A stretch of DNA of 6,545 bases, taken from contig CP070688.1 in NCBI GenBank assembly GCA_020353135.1, positions 2,816,914 through 2,823,458 on the forward strand, written 5' to 3'. A model generated the notes under the pieces. The model was not told where the DNA came from. It did not search any database and was given only the letters and a program-made list of their open reading frames with translations. Within the stretch, counting starts at the first letter, position 1. The number at the start of each line of letters is the position of its first letter. The position numbers were made by a program, and so were the translations under genes. Of the stretch, positions 1 through 5,492 are shown in pieces. Source of the stretch: Chloroflexota bacterium (lineage in GTDB: Bacteria > Chloroflexota > Anaerolineae > Promineifilales > Promineifilaceae).

Positions 1-273
1 CGAAAACAAATAAGCGATCTCTTAGCGTCTGGTCAAAGCGACGTTGGTGGACCGGTAGCGTCCGCGCTGGCCCAGGACTTCGCGGCCATTGAATCACTTG
101 CCAAGCGAATTCGTTCCTATGGCTGCATCATAAAGGATCTAAATACAGGACTGGTCGATTTCCTTGCCAAGCGAAATGGTCGCGAAGTGTATCTCTGCTG
201 GCGTTACGGAGAGCCGCAGATTGCCTTCTATCACGAACTACACACCGGCTTCAAGGGAAGGCAACCGGTCTGA
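1..273 (+). CDS. DUF2203 family protein, C-terminal part (5' end outside window)
   Basis: Frame 1 is open from the first base to a TGA at 271-273, giving the last 90 residues. The C-terminal half matches what I know of DUF2203 proteins: a stretch reading KDLNTGLVDF, then GREVYLCWRYGEP, then FYHELHTGFKGRQP. This family is short (roughly 120-140 residues), so about a third is probably missing to the left. The visible first 30 residues (rich in Ala, Ser and Gln) look like the middle of a helical region. No catalytic function is established for the family and I do not assign one. The radical SAM gene starts 53 bases downstream on the same strand, so the two may share a transcript, but nothing else ties their functions together. 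The family call is fairly sure; the role is unknown. Confidence 0.8.
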   Translation, partial: RKQISDLLASGQSDVGGPVASALAQDFAAIESLAKRIRSYGCIIKDLNTGLVDFLAKRNGREVYLCWRYGEPQIAFYHELHTGFKGRQPV

Positions 274-317
274 CTCCGAACTGAACGGTCCAGCACTTCA
301 ATTCTGCTAGAAATTTC

Positions 318-322
318 AAGGA
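318..322 (+). promoter_or_regulatory. Shine-Dalgarno site of the radical SAM gene
   Basis: AAGGA lies 4 bases before the ATG at 327 and 7 bases before the second, adjacent ATG at 330. The 7-base spacing is closer to the usual optimum, so translation may in fact begin at the second methionine, one residue shorter. Confidence 0.6.
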
Positions 323-326
323 CGAA

Positions 327-1745
327 ATGATGCTTTCGAGCGTTTGGCCGTTTGCCAAAAAGCATCGACGAACTTCAGATATTGTCTGGCTCGATCTTGG
401 CGACTTGGGTGATCTCGTCAGTCCCAACGGCCCGCACGAGCAATGGCAAGACCATGGGCTGGGGCTGCTGCGCACGATCTTGCATCAGAACGGCATCCAC
501 ACGGATCTGCTTTCGACCAGGGCCGTGACCTCGTGGGATCAGCTGCGGCGGCAAATGACCGGTTATCAGATGCTGATAATGAACGTGCGCAGCTACACCT
601 TCCCGGTCGCTTATCGTTCGGCCCAGATCTTCAAAGAAGTCAATCCAGAAGGAATCATACTGACCGGCGGCATGCACGCCACCGTGGCCCTGGATGAAAT
701 GGCCGGCATAGATGAATTCGACAAGATTTGTCAGGGCCCAGGTGAAAATGTCATCGTCGATTTGGTCAGTGATCCCAGCGCCTTCCCGCGCGTGCTAATG
801 GGCTCGGGCGCGAGATCGATGGCCGAGTGGCCGATGATCGATCGAGCTCTTTGGCCAGAACCGGCCAGTCGCAAATTGCGAAGGTCCTTTAACTGGCCAT
901 TGGAGCCTGAGTGTGGCTGGGGACCGGCCCCGGTGGCCACTATCATTACCAGCCGGGTCTGCCCCTGGCAATGTGTATTCTGTAATGAGAATTCGTATAT
1001 TCCGAACATGGGTCGCCGGCCGGTCGAAATGGTCATTGAAGAGTTGAATTATCTCGACGAGCATTTCGGTCCGCTTGGTTCGTTGGTCATTCACGACTCC
1101 ATGTTCTTCCAAAACCCAAGCTGGCTAGAGGAATGGATCGAGAAGTACCCGCGACTGACCAAACAGACCTGGCCCTATTGGGCTGCCGGCCGGGCCGACA
1201 CAGTGCGCCAATGGCCGGAGCTATTCGAAGCGCTGGTCAAGGAGACCAACTGGGACACGATTTCAATTGGCTTCGAGTCCGGCAGCGATCGTGTCCTGCG
1301 CTTGCTGAACAAAGAGTGCACCGAAGAAGACAACTTCTTTGCCATCGAGTTGCTGGATAAGATCGCAGATGAAATGGAGCTTGAGGGCCGCAAGCCGCCG
1401 GTGTTCTGGTCCAACATCATGCTTGGCATTCCAGGCGAAACGCGGGAGGATGCCTTTAAGACCATGCGCATGCTGAAGCGAATGAAACGCGTGATGCCCT
1501 CGATATCCTTCTATGCCCCCTACCCAGGTTCGGCCTTGGGCCACCAGCTTATTGCAGAGGGGCGCAGCCTGATGTCCATAGATGATTATCATCGCTTCCC
1601 GGACGATGAGAAAGTGAAGGGTATCGATTACCAGTTCTATCGCGATCTATTAGCCGGGAAGTACGACGACGAGATCAATAGAGGGCTATCGGCCGCGGAT
1701 CAAGCAAAAGATGGCGCCTACGCCGATGTCTTGACGAAGGCTTAA
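327..1745 (+). CDS. B12-binding-domain radical SAM protein (class B-like), substrate unknown
   Basis: The 472-residue protein has the layout of cobalamin-type radical SAM enzymes (COG1032/BchE-like superfamily). Residues about 40-145 resemble a Rossmann-like B12-binding domain, with GIILTGGMHATVALDEM near 109-125 and a CQGPGENVIVDLV strand-helix at 135-147. The radical SAM core begins with Cys212-x3-Cys216-x2-Cys219 (CPWQCVFC), the three ligands of a [4Fe-4S] cluster that cleaves S-adenosylmethionine. Further core motifs are GFESGSDRVL at 315-324 and IMLGIPGETREDA at 364-376, followed by FYAPYPGSALG near 395-405, typical of this superfamily. I see no DxHxxG cobalamin ligand motif in the N-terminal domain, as in many relatives that bind B12 without a protein ligand or have lost it. 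No signal peptide or membrane segment is evident, so it is probably cytoplasmic. It leads a tight group with two small genes. Possible reactions (methylation, cyclisation, peptide modification) cannot be separated from sequence alone. Confidence 0.9.
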   Translation: MMLSSVWPFAKKHRRTSDIVWLDLGDLGDLVSPNGPHEQWQDHGLGLLRTILHQNGIHTDLLSTRAVTSWDQLRRQMTGYQMLIMNVRSYTFPVAYRSAQIFKEVNPEGIILTGGMHATVALDEMAGIDEFDKICQGPGENVIVDLVSDPSAFPRVLMGSGARSMAEWPMIDRALWPEPASRKLRRSFNWPLEPECGWGPAPVATIITSRVCPWQCVFCNENSYIPNMGRRPVEMVIEELNYLDEHFGPLGSLVIHDSMFFQNPSWLEEWIEKYPRLTKQTWPYWAAGRADTVRQWPELFEALVKETNWDTISIGFESGSDRVLRLLNKECTEEDNFFAIELLDKIADEMELEGRKPPVFWSNIMLGIPGETREDAFKTMRMLKRMKRVMPSISFYAPYPGSALGHQLIAEGRSLMSIDDYHRFPDDEKVKGIDYQFYRDLLAGKYDDEINRGLSAADQAKDGAYADVLTKA

Positions 1746-1748
1746 GAA

Positions 1749-1955
1749 ATGAGCAGTTTTAGCACGCCACACTATATGTACTTGTTCGATCTTAAGAACG
1801 GCAAAAAGAAACTTGCCTACGGGCGCTCGCCCGAAGATGCACTGGAGATTCTCGGCTATCGCCTGCCGGACGAAGAGATGAGTCAGATTATCCGCGACAG
1901 TTACCAGAAGATATCTCAGCGCAAACTTCAAGATCATGTGCATGAGCTCGGTTGA
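1749..1955 (+). CDS. Small conserved-looking protein (68 aa) linked to the radical SAM gene
   Basis: I do not recognise this gene. It starts 3 bases after the radical SAM stop, with AAGG at 1737-1740 (8 bases before the ATG, inside the end of the upstream gene), so the two are very likely translated from one message. The protein has no Cys, no signal peptide and no membrane segment, and is strongly charged. Residues 9-24 (YMYLFDLKNGKKKLAY) look like two short strands joined by a turn. They are followed by a helix starting RSPEDALEIL and a second amphipathic region to the C-terminus. This strand-strand-helix shape suits a small folded accessory domain better than a disordered precursor. It could be a partner of the radical SAM enzyme; a modified-peptide substrate is less likely because there is no leader/core split. 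It is judged real from its position, Shine-Dalgarno site and protein-like composition. Confidence 0.7.
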   Translation: MSSFSTPHYMYLFDLKNGKKKLAYGRSPEDALEILGYRLPDEEMSQIIRDSYQKISQRKLQDHVHELG

Positions 1956-2218
1956 GTCGGAGCGTGCGATTGAACCGCTCCGAGCAAGCGATCATTTCGG
2001 CCATTTCGCGGGGAGAGCTACTCAAGTCCCATCGTGAAGTTGATGGCAGCAAGATGTTCCGTCTTCACCAGGCAGACGGCCGCTGGCAATCCGTGAGCGC
2101 AAAAGATGTACGCCGACTACGAACGGCCGGGCTTATTGACAGCAACAAGAAGTTTCCGGTAGCGACGTTCTGGCTAACTGAAATAGGCAGAAGTCCGGTG
2201 GCTGCCCAGAACCGCTAG
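1952..2218 (+). CDS. Small winged-helix-like protein (88 aa), TTG start
   Basis: The reading frame starts with TTG at 1952, overlapping the TGA of the previous gene as TTGA. An in-frame TGA at 1943-1945 rules out a longer start, and the next candidate is GTG at 1964. The layout suggests a winged helix-turn-helix fold: a first helix at about residues 9-20 (SEQAIISAISRG), a strand around 34-40 (KMFRLHQ), and a recognition-like helix at 48-62 (VSAKDVRRLRTAGLI). The final wing, TFWLTEIGR at 72-80, resembles the YxLTExG ending seen in many MarR-type and phage-type wHTH proteins. It is basic, as expected for DNA binding. Translational coupling to the 68-residue gene suggests it belongs to the radical SAM group, perhaps as its regulator. 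No target site is visible. Fold assignment is by pattern only, so a non-DNA-binding accessory domain remains possible. Confidence 0.6.
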   Translation: MSRSVRLNRSEQAIISAISRGELLKSHREVDGSKMFRLHQADGRWQSVSAKDVRRLRTAGLIDSNKKFPVATFWLTEIGRSPVAAQNR

Positions 2219-2373
2219 TCCCTTGTTAACCAACAGGTGAACAACTTCCCCAGAAACTCACTAACGTCCTACTCAGGTTTACGAGCCCGCAAGATTCCGC
2301 GAATTTGGCGACAAGTTACTTAGCAGAAACCTTACAGCAGCAGTCGCTGCTCATTAAACGGCTCGAAGAAAAA
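2219..2373. other. Non-coding spacer after the radical SAM group
   Basis: No convincing gene is seen here. A weak inverted repeat (CC.TGTT/AACA.GG, 2221-2237) just after the 88-residue gene has no T run behind it and is not a good terminator. A 5-bp stem with a TCG loop lies at 2339-2351 close to the strong palindrome. The + strand transcript therefore has no clear terminator of its own before the shared palindrome. Confidence 0.5.
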
Positions 2374-2399
2374 AGCGCCGCGACCCGGGTCGCGGCGCT
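2369..2399 (-). terminator. Rho-independent terminator of citrate synthase, possibly bidirectional
   Basis: Positions 2374-2399 form a perfect 26-base GC-rich palindrome, which as RNA folds into an 11-bp stem with a CCGG loop. Read on the - strand it begins 23 bases after the citrate synthase stop and is followed directly by six T (the A run at 2369-2374, first T shared with the stem), a classical intrinsic terminator. Read on the + strand the hairpin is followed by GCTTGTTTC, only moderately T-rich, so it could also stop the radical SAM group but less efficiently. Confidence 0.88.
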
Positions 2400-2422
2400 G
2401 CTTGTTTCGGTGACTATCACGC

Positions 2423-3712
2423 CTATTCGCGCTCATCCATGGGCACAAAGTCTCTTTCGTCGTAACCCAGATAGATCTGGCGCGGTCGGGCGATGGCCTG
2501 CTCCGGGTCCTCGACTAGTTCGGCCCACTGGGACAGCCAGCCCACGGTTCGTGGGATGGCAAACAGAACCGGAAACATCCTAACCGGCAAACCCATGGCC
2601 TGATAGATGATTCCCGAGTAGAAATCTACGTTGGGATACAACTTCCGCTTGACAAAGTACTCATCCTCCAGGGCGATGCGCTCTAGTTCCAGCGCAATGT
2701 CGAGCAGAGGATTACGGCCGGTCACCTCGAATACTTCATGGGCCATTGATTTGATAATGGTCGCCCGCGGATCGTAATTCTTGTAGACGCGATGACCGAA
2801 GCCCATCAATCGGAATTCGCCGGCTTTTACCCGCTCGACGTATGAAGGAACGTTCTCGACGTCGCCAATCGCCACCAGCATGCGCAGAACTTGCTCGTTC
2901 GCGCCACCGTGCAACGGTCCGTAAAGGGCAGCTATCGCCGCAGCCATCGCGCTATACGGGTCTACCCGCGAACTCCCGACCGAGCGCATAGCATTTGTGC
3001 CGCAATTCTGTTCGTGATCCGCGTGCAGAATGAAGAGGACATCCAGAGCCCGCTCCAGAACCGGCTCCGGTCCGTACTTAGGCTCGGCGCGCTTGAACAT
3101 CATGTTCAGGAAATTTCCAGTGTAACTCAAATCCGGATCCGGATAGGCGAAGGGAAAACCCTTAGTGAATCGATAGGCGAATGCGGCCAGCGTCGGCATT
3201 TTGGCAACCAGACGGGTCATCTGAAGTTGCCGCGATTCAGGATCCTCGACGTTACGCGCTCCAGGGTAAAATGTCGTGTGCGCCGCCACCATGCTTATCA
3301 GCATGGACATCGGATGAGCGTCATACCGGAAGCCATCGATTAGGCCCTTGGTATTCTCGTGCACCAGAATGTGCCGCTTAATAAAGCCCTCGTACTCCTC
3401 CAATTGCGCTCGCGTTGGTAATTCGCCGGCTATGATCAGGTAAGCGACCTCGAGAAACGAGCAATTTGTAGCCAACTGCTGGATGGGATAGCCCCGATAG
3501 CGTAGGATGCCCTTGTCGCCGTCGATGTAGGTAATTGTGCTCTTGGTGGACGCCGTGTTCTTGAAGGCCGGATCGTAAGCCATCAATCCAAAGTCGTCAT
3601 CCGCCACCTTGATCTGGCGCAGGTCCATCGCCCTGATGGTGCCGTCCGCTATCGGAAGCTCGTAACTCCGGCCGGTACGGTTGTCTGTCACGGTAAGCGT
3701 CTCTTGGGTCAT
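2423..3712 (-). CDS. gltA: Citrate synthase (type II, E. coli GltA-like)
   Basis: The enzyme condenses oxaloacetate and acetyl-CoA to citrate, the first step of the TCA cycle, in the cytoplasm. The 429-residue protein aligns along its whole length with what I know of E. coli GltA (427 aa), including the N-terminal region (ITYIDGDKGILRYRGYPIQQLA), LSYTGNFLNMMF and the C-terminal ARPRQIYLGYDERDF. Catalytic residues are present: His268 in GPLHGGANE, His307 in GFGHRVYKNYDPRA and Asp363 in NVDFYSG, and also the HADHEQN motif near 230. This places it with the larger Gram-negative-type enzymes, which are often hexameric and NADH-inhibited; whether this one is inhibited cannot be told. The ATG at 3712 was chosen because GGAGG lies 5 bases before it. 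A GTG four codons upstream overlaps that site and is unlikely. The gene is transcribed alone, with a promoter region shared divergently with the zinc ribbon gene and a strong terminator 23 bases after the stop. Confidence 0.97.
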   Translation of the reverse strand: MTQETLTVTDNRTGRSYELPIADGTIRAMDLRQIKVADDDFGLMAYDPAFKNTASTKSTITYIDGDKGILRYRGYPIQQLATNCSFLEVAYLIIAGELPTRAQLEEYEGFIKRHILVHENTKGLIDGFRYDAHPMSMLISMVAAHTTFYPGARNVEDPESRQLQMTRLVAKMPTLAAFAYRFTKGFPFAYPDPDLSYTGNFLNMMFKRAEPKYGPEPVLERALDVLFILHADHEQNCGTNAMRSVGSSRVDPYSAMAAAIAALYGPLHGGANEQVLRMLVAIGDVENVPSYVERVKAGEFRLMGFGHRVYKNYDPRATIIKSMAHEVFEVTGRNPLLDIALELERIALEDEYFVKRKLYPNVDFYSGIIYQAMGLPVRMFPVLFAIPRTVGWLSQWAELVEDPEQAIARPRQIYLGYDERDFVPMDERE

Positions 3713-3717
3713 ATTAG

Positions 3718-3722
3718 CCTCC
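3718..3722 (-). promoter_or_regulatory. Shine-Dalgarno site of citrate synthase (decides the start)
   Basis: GGAGG on the - strand sits 5 bases before the ATG at 3712. The alternative GTG at 3724 overlaps this site, so the ATG is the supported start and the protein has 429 rather than 433 residues. Confidence 0.85.
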
Positions 3723-3807
3723 ACTCGATTAGTTGGTTTGTCTTGAGCGACGCCAGCCAGAGTCAGCAGTCGTCGCGATGTTCACACAATGCGTGGGTTG
3801 TCCAGCT

Positions 3808-3836
3808 AGTATAGCCAATTTTCGCGTAATTCATAA
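3808..3836 (-). promoter_or_regulatory. Candidate promoter of citrate synthase
   Basis: On the - strand TATACT (3808-3813) matches the -10 consensus at five of six bases. TTATGA (3831-3836) stands 17 bases upstream but matches TTGACA at only three of six. It would give a leader of about 90 bases before the start codon. No operator is recognised. Confidence 0.35.
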
Positions 3837-3877
3837 GCTGGCACCGATTGAGGCTCAAGCAGGTCTTTATTTCATGG

Positions 3878-3906
3878 ATTACTAGAGTTCGTACATCTGA
3901 TATAAT
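3878..3906 (+). promoter_or_regulatory. Promoter of the zinc ribbon-folE transcript
   Basis: TATAAT at 3901-3906 is a perfect -10 hexamer. The -35 region at 17 bases' spacing (ATTACT, 3878-3883) is poor, matching TTGACA at three of six bases. The start of transcription would fall near 3913, about 35 bases before the ATG at 3948. Short direct repeats flank the -10: TCGTAC at 3889-3894 and 3913-3918, ACTAGA at 3881-3886 and 3917-3922. They might bind a regulator, but this is weak. Confidence 0.5.
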
Positions 3907-3947
3907 TCGTCCTCGTACTAGAAGCATAAGCAGCCAAATAGACCACC

Positions 3948-4754
3948 ATGCGCTGTCCTACTTGTAATTCTCGACTCGACGAATTGTCCCTTGGCTGTAC
4001 TGAATGCGGCCAGATGTTTTGCCAGGCCTGTCATGAGACGGTGGCTGACGACACGGCGTTCTGCCCTCATTGCGACGAACAGCTGCTTATTCGGTGCGCT
4101 GGCTGTAAGCGAGCGATCAGCCGTTCGGCCGCCTTCTGCCCCGAGTGTGGACTGGCGCTTCAAACGGCAGGGCCTATCAAGGTCCCAGAATACACACGTA
4201 TACGTAAGAACGCGCCGAACCAGGAAGACGATGCCTTCAGCGGCGAATGTCCAAATTGCAGCGCCGAATTGTATGTGGAGGATGGTTTCTGCAACGAATG
4301 CGGCCAGGCGCTGTGCGCGGCTTGCGGCCGAAGTATCGACGAAAGTGACGAGACATGCCCGGCCTGCGGCGTCAAGTTGTTCTTCTCTTGCCCTCTGTGC
4401 GATTTTGAGCTGACGGTCGGTACCGAGATGTGCCCTAACTGTGACGCCCTATTCCCCACCGCCTGTAGCCACTGCGGCGGCCCATTGCAGGCGACGGATA
4501 CAAGGTGCCAATCTTGTCGCCGGCCGGTTGTGATCCAACGTCGCCATAGCGCACGAACCATCCATTCTTTCCTTGTTGGCCAACAACTGGTCCGCATGAT
4601 AGCTTGTCCAGGCTGTGGACGGCATCTCAATCCGGCGACGGGTCCTTGTACTGCTTGCGGTGACAGAGTCTGCGCCGATTGCCAGTTGATCCTCATAGAC
4701 GACGAAAGAAACTGTCCGCGATGCGGACATGCCGTCATGGCGAGCTCTTCATAG
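3948..4754 (+). CDS. Nine-fold zinc ribbon protein (double zinc ribbon-like), function unknown
   Basis: The 268-residue protein carries 36 cysteines, all in 18 CxxC pairs, which group into nine CxxC-x10-CxxC zinc ribbons. They fall into three blocks: residues 3-67 (three ribbons), 101-190 (four) and 220-259 (two). Gaps between ribbons are 4 or 7 residues within a block. Two linkers without cysteine separate the blocks (about 68-100, acidic at its end, and 191-219, rich in basic residues). Ribbons of this kind (DZR-like, PF12773 type) bind structural zinc and usually mediate protein or nucleic acid contacts, but here there is no attached enzyme, membrane or kinase domain. The start is the ATG at 3948, since an in-frame TAG at 3939 excludes a longer one; no good Shine-Dalgarno site precedes it. 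It probably shares a transcript with folE. A scaffold, a nucleic acid binder and a zinc buffer are all possible. Confidence 0.9.
   Translation: MRCPTCNSRLDELSLGCTECGQMFCQACHETVADDTAFCPHCDEQLLIRCAGCKRAISRSAAFCPECGLALQTAGPIKVPEYTRIRKNAPNQEDDAFSGECPNCSAELYVEDGFCNECGQALCAACGRSIDESDETCPACGVKLFFSCPLCDFELTVGTEMCPNCDALFPTACSHCGGPLQATDTRCQSCRRPVVIQRRHSARTIHSFLVGQQLVRMIACPGCGRHLNPATGPCTACGDRVCADCQLILIDDERNCPRCGHAVMASSS
3954..4724 (+). repeat. Internal protein-level repeat: three blocks of zinc ribbons
   Basis: The first two ribbons of each block share one pattern: CPxC-x10-CxxCGxxxCxxC-x10-CPxC, starting at residues 3, 101 and 220. Blocks one and two even share 12 identical bases around the central CGQ (4002-4013 and 4296-4307). 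Outside such short stretches the DNA has diverged, so the duplication is old or maintained by selection on the protein. Confidence 0.75.
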
Positions 4755-4781
4755 ACTTATGCCCGGCGACAAAAGAAAAAC

Positions 4782-4785
4782 GGAG
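4782..4785 (+). promoter_or_regulatory. Shine-Dalgarno site of folE (decides the start)
   Basis: GGAG ends 6 bases before the ATG at 4792. In-frame ATGs at 4729 and 4759 lack such a site, and the first lies inside the zinc ribbon gene, so 4792 is the supported start. Confidence 0.7.
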
Positions 4786-4791
4786 TCGACA

Positions 4792-5421
4792 ATGCACGAA
4801 TTGATAAGTGGAACTGCTTTACAGACGCCATCACCGGCCGAACATTTGACTAGAAAAGATGCCATCAGAAACGCTGTTCGCCAGATCCTGGTGAGCGTCG
4901 GAGAAAGCCCGGACCGCGAAGGCCTTCGCAATACGCCGGATCGTATCGCCAGGATGTATGATGAAATCCTGGCCGGCTATTATGTGGACCCGATCGCCCT
5001 GGTGAACGAGGCACTCTTTGACGTCGAATACGACGAAATGGTGGTGGTCAAAGACATCGAATTCTTCAGCATGTGCGAGCATCACATGTTGCCCTTCTTT
5101 GGCCGCGCACATGTCGCCTACGCACCTTCAAACAAGGTAATCGGTCTCTCCAAGATCCCTCGCATTGTCGAAATGTTCGCTCGACGCTTACAAGTTCAGG
5201 AACGCATGACCCGGCAAATCGCCCAGCTGATCAACCAGATCTTGCACCCCTACGGCGTTGCAGTCGTCATCGAAGCCTCGCATATGTGTTCAATGATGCG
5301 CGGCGTGAAGAAGGAACACGCACGCATGGTCACCAGTTCCATGTTAGGCTGCTTCAAGGAGAATGAGATGACCAGGAACGAGTTCTTGCACTTCATCGAG
5401 GCTCCGAGAGTTACGATTTGA
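4792..5421 (+). CDS. folE: GTP cyclohydrolase I (type IA)
   Basis: The enzyme converts GTP to 7,8-dihydroneopterin triphosphate and formate, the first step of tetrahydrofolate and pterin synthesis, in the cytoplasm as a homodecamer in known members. The 209-residue protein has the usual family length. Zinc ligands are visible: Cys95 and His98 in [17 protein letters not shown], and Cys166 in [11 protein letters not shown]. Other family hallmarks are [14 protein letters not shown] (43-56), [29 protein letters not shown] (split at 115-143) and the closing TRNEFLHFI (194-202). These make it the zinc-dependent FolE rather than the metal-flexible FolE2. It follows the zinc ribbon gene after 37 bases on the same strand and probably depends on the promoter at 3901. 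No other folate gene lies in the window. Downstream it faces the CCA enzyme gene tail to tail across 71 bases, where I see only a weak 5-bp stem and no clear terminator. Confidence 0.97.
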   Translation: MHELISGTALQTPSPAEHLTRKDAIRNAVRQILVSVGESPDREGLRNTPDRIARMYDEILAGYYVDPIALVNEALFDVEYDEMVVVKDIEFFSMCEHHMLPFFGRAHVAYAPSNKVIGLSKIPRIVEMFARRLQVQERMTRQIAQLINQILHPYGVAVVIEASHMCSMMRGVKKEHARMVTSSMLGCFKENEMTRNEFLHFIEAPRVTI

Positions 5422-5492
5422 GCAGCCAGACAGACTATTGACTCGGAAGACACTCAAATAACCAGGCGATAGGCAACTGACCTGCCTGACGC

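Noticed and set aside
308..313. Promoter -10 (TAGAAA with TG upstream) before the radical SAM gene
   Set aside because: The transcript would start around the Shine-Dalgarno site and lose it, and there is no -35 at a normal distance.
1056..1080. DEHFGPLG considered as a cobalamin DxHxxG motif
   Set aside because: The spacing is wrong (the Gly is one residue too early) and it lies within the radical SAM core, after the CxxxCxxC motif.
1749..2218. RiPP precursor plus RRE interpretation of the two small genes
   Set aside because: The 68-residue protein lacks a leader/core division, and the 88-residue protein ends in an LTExG-type wing typical of DNA-binding wHTH proteins rather than of PqqD-like domains. 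Kept only as a minor alternative.
2305..2583. 92-codon frame on the + strand starting with TTG
   Set aside because: It runs through the terminator palindrome and into the antisense of citrate synthase, has no Shine-Dalgarno site, and its second half is clearly a shadow.
2891..3343. 150-codon + strand frame inside citrate synthase
   Set aside because: It is antisense to a certain gene with full-length family similarity; its protein is rich in Arg and His without domain features.
4160..4738. Open frame of 192 codons on the - strand inside the zinc ribbon gene
   Set aside because: It is exactly antisense to the CxxC array, whose repeated TGY and GC-rich codons suppress stops on the other strand. 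The translation is low in complexity and resembles no protein.
4729..4791. N-terminal extension of FolE by 21 residues, overlapping the zinc ribbon gene
   Set aside because: The added residues are not family-like and the upstream ATGs lack ribosome binding sites, whereas GGAG stands 6 bases before the ATG at 4792.
5422..5492. Terminator between folE and the CCA enzyme gene
   Set aside because: Only a 5-bp AGGCA/TGCCT stem is visible, with no T run on either side.
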